DNA of 64,000 bases, from NCBI GenBank assembly GCA_029783825.1, contig JAREIK010000343.1:496001-560000 (forward strand), read 5' to 3'. The DNA comes from Sapria himalayana. Its lineage: Eukaryota; Streptophyta; Magnoliopsida; Malpighiales; Rafflesiaceae. Below the pieces are notes generated by a model. That model was given only the letters and a program-made list of their open reading frames with translations. It searched no databases and was not told where the DNA came from. This document shows positions 24,929-37,700 of the stretch, in pieces; position 1 is the stretch's first letter, and each line of letters begins with the position of its first letter. A program made the translations under genes and the position numbers.

Positions 24929-25451
24929 TACATATGTGTGTGTGAGTAAAATTATTATCTATTTGTGCAGGCTGATACACAATTTAAATTTTAAAAATTA
25001 GTTAGGGAGGTGCTTGTAATTATCAAAAAAAGTGTTGCCAAATAATTCTTATAAATCTAAGTATGCGAAGAGTTGCATGTGAATCAATCTTTCATGAATA
25101 ACTTAGTAAATTATTATTTAAATTAATTATATAAATTATAATGAGGAAAGAGAATTTGAATTTTTATGATCTATATCATCTCTTCCACAAATCTAGGGAA
25201 CTAGCTTGATCCCTACATCCATGTAGATGAGCTTCCTATTCGACATGAAGATAACTCTCCCGCATGTTTAATGTCATTTGTTGACCACCAAGGGATGAAG
25301 TGTTTGCAATAGAATGCATCATCAACTTCTCAATAGTGATTAGTGCTGATTTTCCCTAATGTTTTACCATTGAAATGTTGAAAAATGAGCTAATCTAATT
25401 AGGATTATGAGATCGTATTGAAATTCTTACTAATAGAGTATGGGTTAGAAA
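24166..25451. other. AT-rich spacer with microsatellites
   Basis: TA runs at about 24308-24331 and a TA/TATG/TA compound repeat at about 24850-24925, plus an ATT run near 24742. No gene supported. Confidence 0.55.
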
Positions 25452-25869
25452 TAGAGGTGTCAAACTGGCCAGTCCGGCCCGTTACTTTAAGGCATGATTG
25501 TGCTTCCGTGCCCGGCCCGGCACGATTTAAAAAAAACCAGGCCCGGCACGGCCCGCAGGCACGGCGGGCCGTGCCGTGCCTTGACTGGCCCGCTCGGGCA
25601 TTCATGTTCGAGCAGTTCGGGATACGGGGGACCGCGGGTCGGGTCGAATCAGACCCGACCCTCGGTCTTTTTTTGTGGGAGGGGTATCATGGGGTCGGGC
25701 TCACGGGACACCCGGCACGGGATAAACCCGTGCCGGTTTGCCATGCCGTGGGCCGAATCGTGCCGGGCCAGGCACGGCACGGCTCGTGCCAAACCCAAGC
25801 ACGACATGGGCCCGAGCACGGAATTTTTCTGTGCCGGGCCGGGCCGGGCCGGCCCGGTTGACACCTCTA
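25452..25869 (+). mobile_element. GC-rich hAT-type MITE, copy 7 (hairpin subfamily)
   Basis: TIRs TAGAGGTGTCAA and TTGACACCTCTA. The interior matches copies 3, 5 and 8, with the GGGTCGGGTC hairpin and a CCGTGCC/GGCACGG stem. The 8-bp flanks GTTAGAAA and ATCCATAG do not match. The flanks instead resemble each other in inverted orientation (TATGGGTTA versus the complement of TAATCCATA), so a rearrangement after insertion is possible. Confidence 0.87.
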
Positions 25870-26289
25870 ATCCATAGCTCAAATATAGGAGGGTGGTATC
25901 AAGTAGATGATCAACTTTAATAAATTTGTCACTAATTTACTATGAACCTCAAACTATTGTTATATATCAATGCTAGCAAGTTGTCTACTTTAATTAATGT
26001 GCTATATTGTTTTTGAGTGTGGTGGCTCGATAAGTATGTGCGGATGCAATCAAATCATAGTGTCAAAAAAAATATGGATTTATGTACTTTCATGGATGAA
26101 GGTAGATAAATAAGTTAGTCCATGTTAATATTAATATTAACATATTAATATTAAAGAAATTTAGGGAGATAAATAGTTATAAGATTTGAAATGTAGGGCA
26201 AAGAGACTGATAAAAATATTGTTGGTATAATTATGGATTAAGATTTGAAAATTAAAGCTATAGAGGTTAAGAGAATTAGTGAATGATTC
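25870..26289. other. AT-rich spacer
   Basis: No feature recognised between MITE copy 7 and the LINE-type fossil. Confidence 0.4.
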
Positions 26290-29200
26290 ATTACAATAAA
26301 ACTAATAATAGATGAAGAAAGTCTTAAATATAATCAATGTCTATGCTCTACTAGGATTTATTGATAGAATTAAAATTTTTTTGGGAAGATATAGATATAT
26401 TAGTACAGAGTATACTAAAGGATAAAATGGTCATAATTGGTGGAGACTTAAATGATTATGTAGTAATAAACAATAGGAACTGTAAGTGATACCATGAAGG
26501 AAATGAGTATGGAGAAATAAATGAAATGAGGGGAATAATCTTAGATTTTGATTTAACATATGACTTTTCTATAGCTACCACATACTTTATGAAGATAAAT
26601 GAATATTTGGCAACTTCTAACTTAGTTATAATAGGAGATAAATATATATATTTTTTTATTAGAAAAGAGAATAAAATAATATATAAAAAATGTAAAGTGA
26701 TATCAAATGAGAGTAACAAATCAACATATATTTGTTATAATGAATATATTTTAGAAAATTAATTATAAATAAAATTTAAATAAGTATTTCAAATTAAAAT
26801 GATTGAACTTAAGGGGAGTAATAATTGTATTTTTAGAAAAAAACTAGTCGAAATCAATTATAATTTCATAAATTTTAATAAAAGATAAAAGATTAATCAC
26901 ATGGTAAGGAATATCACATGGTAAAAAATTAATCAGATTTAATAAAAGATAAAAGACGTCCAAGAGAGATGGAGAATATATTTTCATAATTTTTTAAACA
27001 AGTTTATAAATTTAAATTTGAATATTAAGGATGATAAAAAACTAACTAGTTTTATATATGTAACTAAAATAAAGACATACCAAAATTAGAGAAGTTTTGA
27101 AGAAAGTAAAGATAAAAAAAGTCATAGGACTTGCTAATATCTTTATTAAAATTTGCAAGGTCCCAAGTGAGAAAAACATGGTATGGTAGACTAGAATATA
27201 TAATAAGATTTTTAGGACCAAAAAATGTCACTTGAATGAGAATACAATGTTATAATATCTATTTAATATAATTCTCAAGGTATTATATTTGTGTCATATT
27301 ATGAAACTTTGTGAAAGAGTAATTGAATACTAACCAAGAAGAAAATTAAGATTTTAGAGATTGAATTTATATTTATGCCATATATGTCTATTATGAAAAC
27401 TATCTACCTAGTCAGTTAATTAATTAATAAATACATGAAAAATAAAAAAAAATTTGGGCATGATCTTATATAAGAACAAGAGATATATTATATAAAAGAA
27501 GATAAAATATTATAATTTCTATTTATAAGAATCAAAAAGATATTTATGATTATAATAATTTATTGAGATATTAAATTCATGAGTTATATTATAAAATTTT
27601 GAGAAGAGTGATTAAATACAAATTAAGAAGAAAAATAAGTCTTTCAAAGAATTTAATTTAGGTTTATGCTCGATAGGTCTATTATGAAGGTTGTCTACTT
27701 AGCCAAATAATTAATTAAGAAATATATAGAGAAGAAGAAAAATTTGTTCATTATATTATATAAGAACTAGAGAGTTATTAGATGAATAAAGATATAATAT
27801 TATAATTTAAATTTATAAGAATAATGACATTCAAGATTATAATTATTATTGAGATATTAAATTTAAGAATGATACTATCAAATTTTGAGAAATATTGATT
27901 AAGAATTGACTAAGAAGATAAATGAGATTTTTAGAGCTAATTAATCTATCTCAAAATATTATCGAGATATTAAAATCAATAAATATGTAAGTTTTTTGAT
28001 TAGTGTTATCTTTTAAGTTTATGATCAATTAATATTTCTCAAATAGATAGGTCTATCATACTTATTATCGAGATATTAAATTCAAGAGCGACACTATTGT
28101 ACATGATATTTATTGATTGATATTATATAAAAATAAATATTAAATATGTATATTAAGCTAATTAAAAACATGTATGAGAGTATGATGTTTATAGTTAGAT
28201 TGATTCAAGGAATTACTTATTAGTTTTTACTATCAATGAGACTTCACTAAGATTCATTATTTAGTTTATTTATTTTTATAATAATTATGAATGGATTGAT
28301 AAGTGATCTTCAAAAAGATAATTGTTAGTGTTTATTATGTGTAGATGATGATATAATATTAGCTGATGAGACTATAAAAAGATTAGGTAGGAAATTTGAA
28401 TTTAGAAGGCAATATTTGAGTCTTAGTAGTTTAGGATTTGTCATAATAAGATATAATACTTGAAATATAAGTTTAACGATGTTAATTATTTCAAATGCTT
28501 ATGCTCTATATTATGTAAAGATGAGAAAATTAATGAGATTATATCTCATTTGATTAAAGCTGGATAAACAAAACAGTGAGTTGTCTCGAGATTCTTTTTG
28601 ATATGCAAGTTTGAATTAGATTAAATAGAAAATTCTATATAATAATTAGACGATTAACAATGTTTTATGAAATTAAATGTTGGCCGATCAATAAATAACA
28701 TATACACAAGCTAAGAATAGTAGAGATAATGATGATAAAATAAATGTGCGGTAAAATTAGAAAAAATATAATTAGAAATAAAAGTATTAAAAAAATTAGA
28801 ATGAATAAAAATTATCTTAAATTGTTTGGTGACATCTGACATAGATCTTCTATTGTACTAATTAGGAAGTGTGAGATTATTCAAGCAGAGGAAAAAAAAA
28901 AGAATTAAAAGTAGGCCTAGAGGAATTGAGTAAATTATAATTAAGGATTTAACTAGAGGTGTCAAACGGGCCGGGACGGGCCGGCCAGGCCCATTTTTTT
29001 AGTGCACGGTCTTGCTTCTGTGACGGGCCGGGCACGGTTTAAAAAAACCAAGCCCGGCACGGCCCGCAGGCACGGCGGGCCGTGCCATTCCTTGCATGGA
29101 CTGCTCGGGCTTGCATGTCCGTACGGGTCAGGATTCGGGGGGACCCGGGTCGGGTAGAATTAGACCCGACCCGTGGTCTTTATTGCGGGAGGGGGCATCG

Positions 29201-29475
29201 TGGGGTCGGGCTCACGGGACACCCGGCACGAGACAAACCCGTGCCGGTGTGCCGTGCCACGGGCCGAACCGTGCCAGGTCAGGCACGGCTTGTGCCTAAC
29301 CCGGGCACGGAATTTTTCCGTGCCGGGCCGGGCCGGCCCGGCCCGGTTGACACCTATAGATTTAACAAGTAAAAGAAACATGAACATGTTTTTTATAAAA
29401 GTGAATTAGAAAAGTAAGATTCATACGATTGATCATAAGTAGTTGGGATAATATTTGATTGATGATGATATACAA
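26290..29475 (+). mobile_element. LINE-type endonuclease/reverse transcriptase fossil
   Basis: Conceptual translation across many stops and frameshifts follows the layout of a widespread plant LINE-like protein. Endonuclease remains at 26290-26680 show NVYALLG, a GGDLN-like site and an SxLDFDLTYDFSIATTYF stretch. An RRERW-like linker lies near 26960. RT blocks appear at about 28220-28420, where SLFSLFIFIIIMNGL is followed by a CVDDDIILADET segment, the counterpart of FADDIVLIDET. A C-terminal RGRGRPKK-like tail lies near 28905-28950 and an LG-V-V-V-type terminus at 29420-29470. No intact frame remains. MITE copy 8 is inserted just before the C-terminus. Confidence 0.78.
28954..29358 (+). mobile_element. 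GC-rich hAT-type MITE, copy 8 (hairpin subfamily)
   Basis: TIRs TAGAGGTGTCAA and TTGACACCTATA with perfect 8-bp duplication GATTTAAC (28946-28953 and 29359-29366). It splits the C-terminal end of the LINE-type fossil, so it is younger than that element. Confidence 0.93.
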
Positions 29476-29529
29476 GATGCTTGATTTGGTGATATGCAGA
29501 TATTTAATTTTTTTTTCTATGTAGTTGGA

Positions 29530-30190
29530 TCACTTGGTGGACTTGTTTTATACAAAAAAAATCAATGCCCGACTTAATATAAGTATTAACTAAAATACAA
29601 TCTAAAAGATTAATTTTTGTAAGAATATTAATTATATATTTTTTATGTGATAACATAATCTCTCTTTTATGATAAACTATTAATATTATAAAAAAGTATC
29701 ATATGCTCCTAAGGATATTAACTATACATTTTCAATGTGACAAGATCAATTGTATATAGTCAAGTTACTGAGGACTTGTATTATACAAGAAATTAGTATC
29801 TAATTTAATATGAGTATCAACTAAAATACAACCTAGAAGATTAGTCTTTGTGAGAATATCAACCATATATTTTTTATGTGACGATACAATTTCTCTCCTA
29901 TGATAAGTTACTTATATCTTAAAAAAAGTATTGGATGCTCCCAATTATCATCTCACGTAATAAGGATATTATTTATATATGCAATCATTAAGATAAATTT
30001 ATCAATAAAAATCTTATAAATTAAAATCATAGTGATTGTTTTTAATGGCATAATATTTTTCTTAATTTATAAATTAAATTTAATAGCTCTATCTTTGTTT
30101 AAAAATTAGGTGACTATTTCATTTATATCTTTTTATTAAAGTTATTATGAAGAAAGATATTATTCATGGCTAAATAATATATTTTTTTAT
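29530..30190 (-). mobile_element. Degenerate copia RT fragment with internal duplication
   Basis: The minus strand reads HRREIVSSHKKYMVDIL, then TKTNLLGCILVDTHIKLD, equivalent to the copia block SQRKYVLDLLxETGxLGCxPVDTPI. Upstream is YINNILIT, equivalent to YVDDIIxTG. A stretch of about 190 bp occurs twice (about 29540-29700 and 29775-29945), diverged, indicating an old local duplication. Confidence 0.65.
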
Positions 30191-31442
30191 TTATGAGAAA
30201 TTATTAATGATACGAGCATCCATACCAAAATTATTTTGGTCACTGAAAAATTATTTAAGAGTGATCTAGACTTACACCCCTAAACCCCTATTTTGCATAG
30301 ACATATGACAGGATGAGTCATGCTCAATAAAAGTACCATCAATACTAACTAATACTATATCAAAGTTAGATGAATAATTTTTTTTTTTTTTATTTTTGGG
30401 TACTAAAATAACAAAAAAATATAAATTTTATAGTTCTAATTACCATTATGTTATGTCTTGGGGAGAGATCCTGAACCAAATAAGCATTCTTAGAAATTTT
30501 GAGAGTTAAATTAAATAATTTTTTTTTTTAGATATATGATCAGAAAATACATATAATTACGGATTACAAAGGTTAAAGGAAGACATCTAATTGATAAAGT
30601 AGTTTTTGGTTAAATTCATATCTTTTCAAAAATATTTTGGAATATTTATACCAAAGAAAAATGTAATAGCTAACTCATAATTAAATGTTAATTCTTATTT
30701 TTCTACAACTGTATTAAGCGAGGCTATATTAGTACATGAAGTTTGTATAATCTCATGATTAATATAGTAATTAAATGTTAATTTTTAAAAGTGTAATATA
30801 TATAATTATCAATAAATATAATAATTTATTTCAATATGAATTAATAATCAATAACTTAATAAAACATAATGACATAAAATAAGGAAATATAGTCTATCTT
30901 GCTCAAATCTAAAGGATTTTTTTTTTTAAAGTCATTTGATTTTGCAAATTATCTTTGAAAATAAAATGATATTAGAATTGAGTTTTCTAGAAAATATCTT
31001 ACAAAAAGAAAATGACTAGAATGCCCCAAGAATAAAAATGAACACGCGAAAGAGATAAAATATCAAATTGAATATTATCACATATATAGATTTTATATAA
31101 TTTGTTATTGATTATTATAAAATTCAGATAACAAAAAGAAAAAATAATAAATAAAACAGTAATTATTTATGATATAACTATTAATTTTTTAGTTGATAAT
31201 TCAAGAGTCTAGTATAGAAAGACAAGTCAATGGGATTATAATATTTAAATAATGAGAAATATATGTTATTTTTGTGATAATTTTATTGTTTAAAATTTAT
31301 ATTTTTTTATGATACTTAAATTATTAAAAATTACAATTATGTGTTAATGCTGATAAATTATTAAAAATGGTATTTTTTTTTGTTTCAAATATATGTTTCT
31401 TGAGACATATCAAAGAGTTTATCTCTTTGGGGGTAGAACTTG
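30191..31442. other. AT-rich spacer
   Basis: No gene recognised. The left part may continue the copia fossil. Poly-T tracts at about 30380 and 30520. Confidence 0.4.
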
Positions 31443-31461
31443 CCCCCCCCCCCCCCCCCCC
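31443..31461 (+). repeat. Poly-C tract of 19
   Basis: Nineteen consecutive C residues about 265 bp upstream of the ARID-type start codon. The complementary G run could form a quadruplex; its length is prone to error in sequencing. Confidence 0.9.
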
Positions 31462-31725
31462 TCCAGGTGCATTTTCTTATGCTCTGCTGCTTTTTCAAGA
31501 GAAGCCATGCGTAAGCGATGATGCCAGCTAGGCATGCTTAATGAATTGCAGTTGTTGACTCGTCTGTGTTGGTGTCATGATGACATCATCATCATCATCA
31601 TCAGTGCTGTTGATTTACGAATTTCACCCTGCACCTTTCTCTTCTTCCATGGTGATGTCCTGTTTTTTCATTTTTGTTTCAAGCTCCTGACCCGGAAATA
31701 AAGCCAACCGCCTGTTGCTGGCAAG

Positions 31726-34700
31726 ATGGGAGATGTTCCTGGCGGCACTCCTGTTGATCTCGTTTCTGTGAACGTTGAAGCGCAAGAATCTGCTAACCCA
31801 ACAGAGAATGGAAGCCCTAGTGAAAATGAGCAAAACCCAGCTGGGGATAAGGCTCTCGGCTCGCATCGTGCGAGCAGCGACACCTTTCTGTCACGCGGAA
31901 ACAATGTGCTCAGTCGCGCAGAAGAAGGCACCGATAGAGATGCACCTCCCAAAAAAAGCGACGGTCCAGATTCTCCCCATGCTGACCCTCAGCAAGATGC
32001 GGCCACTCCACTGCCGCAGACTAGGCATGCAGCTCCAAAAGCAAAGAATGAGACTGCGGCAAAGTCCAAGAGTGTGTGGACCGATGTCGAGGTAAAAAAT
32101 CTGTGGCAGTATATTTAGCAGAGAATGCTGTTATCTAAGAATTGTTGCCTCCTCTGTGGCACCGGCTGAGCAGCAGATGGGGGAGGCTGATGAATCTGGA
32201 GCCCCGGAGGAGAGGGCAGCCTTTATGACCGAGCTAGAAGCTTTCTATAGTGAACGAGAGCTGGAATTCAAGGCACCCAAGTTCTATGGAGAACCTCTGA
32301 ACTGCCTCAAGTAAGTCACTATGTGGAGCACCAGGGCCTTTTTTTTTTTACTGCCTCTTCTGTCAGCCCTGAAGTTTCCTTGTATTTTGTATGCGATCCA
32401 TATATGACATCATCATGTGAGCTCTATTCTTTTTCCTGGTCCTAGGTTGTGGAGAGCTGTTATCAGATTGGGCGGATATGAAGTTGTACGCGCTCTCTTA
32501 CTCCCTTTCACTGCATTTGTACTTATCTCGTTACCTTGCTAATTTCAATATGACTCGAGCTGAACTCGAGTATCGTCTTCACGAGGGTGATAGCTCAACT
32601 TTTCTTTGTGGTTCCTCGAGATGGTCGAACTATTAGAGGTCATGCCTTGGTGTGATAACAAGTAGTTTCATCCAATGGAGGTATGTCTCGGACTTTCATG
32701 GGTAAGAATGTCGAGATATTATATTAATCTCTTCTACATCTTGTATTAAAGTGAGAGCCTTGTATACTAGGTATGATCTCTCTCTCCCCCTCCTCCCTCC
32801 CTTTCTCTCTCTAACTTTCTCTCTCTTGCTTGATTTCTTTCTTCTCTCTTGCTTGCTTTCTTTCTTTTTCTCTCTATCTCTCTATCTTTCTCTCACTTGC
32901 TTTCTTTCTCTCTCTCTCTCTCTATCTATCTTTCTTTTACTTGCGCTCTCTCTCTCATCTATCTTTCTCTCACTTGCTCTCTCTCTCTCTCTCATCTATC
33001 TTTCTTTCGCTTGCTTTCTCTCTCTCTCTCATCTATCTTTCTCTCACTTACACACACACTCTCTCTATATGTATATATATATGAAGAAAATAGATTATAG
33101 TCTTTTATTATTTTGAGCAGTCCATATATATATAGTTATATACAAGACATGAAAAAGACAATTGAAGCATTCGCCTTCACAAAAGATTTAAAAAGATAAT
33201 AAATTTGAGTGAGGGTCAGCATAAACAAAAATAACATTTTTTTTTATTTCCTTCCACCAAAGGGTGAAAAACTTGTGTTGATGTACATAATTTTAGTGGA
33301 AATAGTTATTGTGGATGTGGATCTTAAGTAAAGTAGAGGACATTGGAAAAGAAGAGCGTGTCTGTGAGAATGTTTTCTTTGCCTCTTTACTTGGATAAAG
33401 TCACTTCTTGCATATGAATCATGCACATCCTTCCAACTCACATCTGCCATCTCGTTGTTGCGAAGTGGGGGGGGTACATGCAGCACCAAGGTGCCTTTTC
33501 AAAATTTTTTTATCTCTAAATAGTTTTGCATGATAAAATTATGTTTGATAATTATTTGTTAATACAAAAAAAATTACATTATTATGATCTATGAAAATAG
33601 TAATGATGAATAATGATATGCAACAAATTTTTACTATTATATCGTAATTCCATAAGATTTTCATCATCATGTATGTTATGCTTGAAAACTCAAACCTAAC
33701 CATTTGATCTCATCTTGGATACTTTGGCTCGAACCCAGCCTTGTTAGATTGGGATGCCTGGCTAGTCTGGCTCTGGGTAACTTACGATATCTTCTTGACT
33801 CTTGTATTTGCAATAATATCACTTAATAAAAATATTCTTTTTTCTTCCCACCTTTATTGAAATAGATAAAAAATTATTGGTATTGGTGTCTATCCGAAAT
33901 TATTAATTTTTATGATAATGTACTTTTTTATTACAATTAATTTAATATTCAGCAAGATAAATAATTTGTAGATTGGATTGATTTCCTTTAAATAAAAATA
34001 AAAAAAAAAAGATAAAATTGATTCTGTTAAATAATTATAGAATATTTAAAAAATATTTTTTTTAGAAAATTGTGTTAGTATAGACTATAGAATGCCTAGG
34101 AAGGTGGAAATTATCGGTAACATTATATATATATATATTATTATTTTTTTTTATTTTTTTATTTTTTTTATTTTCTTTATTTTTCTTTATTTTTCTTTAT
34201 TTTTTTATTTTTTTATTTTTCTTTATTTTTCTTTATTTTTTTTATTTTTTTTATTTTTTTTATTTTTTTTTATTTTTTTTATTTTTTTTATTTTTTTTAT
34301 TTTTTTATTTTTTTTTAAATTATCTTTAACATTGTCTGAAAGCCATTCAGACTAGTTTTTTTATGCATGAGCGCACTTTTAGTCGTATAATTATACCATT
34401 GTCTGTAAGCCATTTGAAATTATTAGCTGAAAGAAGCTTCTGTTGAATCACTCGTTGCTGCTAATTTATAATGGGGCCTTTTACCCTCTTATTTGAAGGT
34501 TACTGGAAACAAATTGTGGAGGCAAGTAGGAGAATCTTTCCATCCTCCTAAGTAAGGCACGACAATGTTTTGGCCTGCAATTCATTCTTTTTCTCTATTC
34601 GCACTTCTCTCTCAGTCTTTCAGTTACTGAACTCTACCGCACTTCTCTCGCAGGACCTGCACAACAGTCTCCTGGACATTCCGCATTTTCTATGAGAAGG

Positions 34701-37700
34701 TAGCGAGGCTACTTTCATTTTTATATCATGAAATGTTGCCATGCTGCTGATAGTGGTGGTGGTGACGGCGATCTGTTTTTTTTTTATCTTTTTCCATGAC
34801 TCAGGCGCTTTTAGAATATGAAAAATTCAAGAGGCAAAATGGTGAGCTGCAGCTTCCTAGTGCTCCACAGCAGCAACATGCCAGTGTTGAAAAGGAGGTA
34901 GAAGCATTTTACTATCATTCATTGGGTCTCTTGAAATGCACCTGTTTTGTCAGACAAGAAAAGAAAATGACATTTTATGTCACATTGTCTTGCACTAGAA
35001 AAGCTCGTCCAACATGTCAACGTACACTTGTCTCGATCCCATCCTAGGGCAAGTTTCTCCTTGTTCTGCTTAGAGGTGTCAAATGGGCCGGGCCGTGCCT
35101 TGCCTGGCCCGCTCGGGCTTGCCTGTCCGAGCGGTTCAGGATACGGTCTTTTTTTGAATTATCGGGCATCGTGGGGTCGGGCCCACGGGACACCCGTGTG
35201 CCGTGCCGTGGGCCGAACTGTGCCGGGCCAGGCACGGCACGGCACTGCTCGTGCCAAACCCGGGCACAGAATTTTTCCGTGCCGGGCCGGGCCGGTTGAC
35301 ACCTCTAGTTCTGCTGGCCTAGCGTGCTGTTTTATATTTTGTGAGGAAAGTAATTTCAACAATTTTGATGTAAATATGCTAAATTTGTAACATGACAGGC
35401 TGTTGGTGTGCGATTACACAAATATTAACATACTGAATCATATTAGAATTTCAAAGATAATAGTATTTGGGCAAGAATAATATCATGATGACTGTTCACA
35501 GAGAAGTCCTTGTGTTATATACATGTATGTGTTGAAGGTCATGCCTTGATACAATGGCAAGTGACTTCATCTAAGGCCGGTAGATTTTGTGTTCATTCAA
35601 GACTCATCGGATGCTGCCTCTCTAATGTTTAGAGATAAGATTGTCGAGATATTAATTACTATTTTGCTAAGCAGGTTGCTTGTGGAATGAGTATGACTTT
35701 TATATTTACGCGTATTACATTTATATTTGATATTTCAATTATTATGAAATAATTATATCTCAAATATGCAACATGATGAACTGTTAGTGTGTGATTACAC
35801 AAATAGAAACATAAAAGATTTCATTAGATTTTTGATGTTAAAAAATGATAGTTGTTAAATTGAGATTCGAATCGAGAATCGGAATACTTGATTTATGAAT
35901 CGAGAATCGGAATACTTGATTTATGAATCGAGAATCGGAATACTTGATTTATGAATCGAGAATCGAATTGAATCTTAAGATTCGTTTTATATTTGTAATA
36001 ATAATTAGAGTATATGTAATTTCATATAATTAATAAATTATAAGTTATTTAAATATGTTTAAATATCAAGCTCATAATACATAAATTCTAGATTTTTTTT
36101 CATTTTTTTTATTTTTCTTTAATTTTTGGTTTTTTTCTCTTTTTTGTTTCTTCTCATAAATTCGTTATATTTATACCAAATTGTTGGTGTTCTTCTTACT
36201 TTTTTCTTTCTTTTCATAATTTCATAATATCAAAGGTTGGAGTTGCTTTTTTCCACTTTAATTAATTACTATAATTGATAATTTTATTTTGATATTTTAA
36301 TTTTTATTTTCGTGACTTTTTCAGGATCTTGGTGCCTTGAAAATCAGTATTAAATTAATTCATATAAATTGATTTGTGATTCAGTCTTTATTTCATGCAT
36401 ATTTTTGATTTTTTTAAAAAGTCAGATCGTTTACCTCCTAAATCGTGAATTGAATCGTGAATCATACGATTTTAATAACAGTGATTAAAAGTATTTGAAT
36501 GAGAATAACAATAGGATAATTCATCACATGAGAATTTCTCATATATATATATATATGTATGTATGTATGCTATGTTGCACGGACACGGATACGGACACGA
36601 GGATACGACACGGCAGGATACGGGGACACGGCAAATTTCAAAAAACTAGGATACGGATACGGCTAGGATATGATATGAAAAAAAAATAAATATAAATATT
36701 ATCCATTAACAGAAATTTAGATAAATAAAAAAAATGCTCAAATATTATTTTTACAAACATTCAAACACAAATATAAGAAATATTAAAATAAAAGATTAGC
36801 ATTTTCTTATGAATCAAATAAAATAGCTTCTAGTTCAGGTTCATCAAAAGAAAGATCCGCAATCTCAAGAATTTCAACATTTTCAATATCCATTGATTCA
36901 AAATTATCACCTCCAATGTCTCACATTTTAGATTCGCCTTCATTATAGTTTGGAAATCTCCTTGACAGAAGTCGAAGATTGTTATGGACATAAACTAAGT
37001 CTTCAGCTCTTTGTGGTCTCAACTTGTTTCTATTCATGGAGTGAATAAAATTATAAGTGCTCCAATTTCTTTCACAACATGAAGATGTACAAGTTTGTCC
37101 TAACCATTTTTTTCAAAATTAATTTAATCTTTTTTTTTCTACATCAATACTATAATATATTTTTTATTATATTTTCATTATTTACATATTATATTAATTT
37201 ATTTAAAATAAATTATATAACAAAAATTATTATACTTACAAATTATAAATCACTAAATATTACATAATACATACTACAAAAAGTATTCATATTTATATAT
37301 TCCATATTTTAATATTGCATATTTATTATTATTTTTAAAATCATGTATTTAAAATTAAAATAAATTATTTGTTTATTATATTTTGTATATATATTAAACA
37401 AACAATAATAATTAAAACATAAAAAAAATATATTTAAACCCTCTAACCCCTGCTCCCTATTTAAAATAATTAAAATTATGCTTTGAACCCCCCACTCCCG
37501 ATACAGCTTCCAACACCCTCCCCCCTCCCGATACAGCTTCCAACACCCTCCCCCCTCCCGATACAGCTTCCAACACCTTCCCCCCTCCCGATACAGCTTC
37601 CAACACCCCCCCCCCCTCCTCCCGTTACAGCTTCCAACACAGCCCCCTCTCATTACAGCTTCCAACACCCCCGCCTCTTACAGATTATAGAATTAGGTTA

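Noticed and set aside
11130..29409. Pro/Arg/Gly/Ala-rich frames within the GC-rich elements
   Set aside because: They lie inside MITEs bounded by TIRs and target duplications; they differ between copies and occur on both strands.
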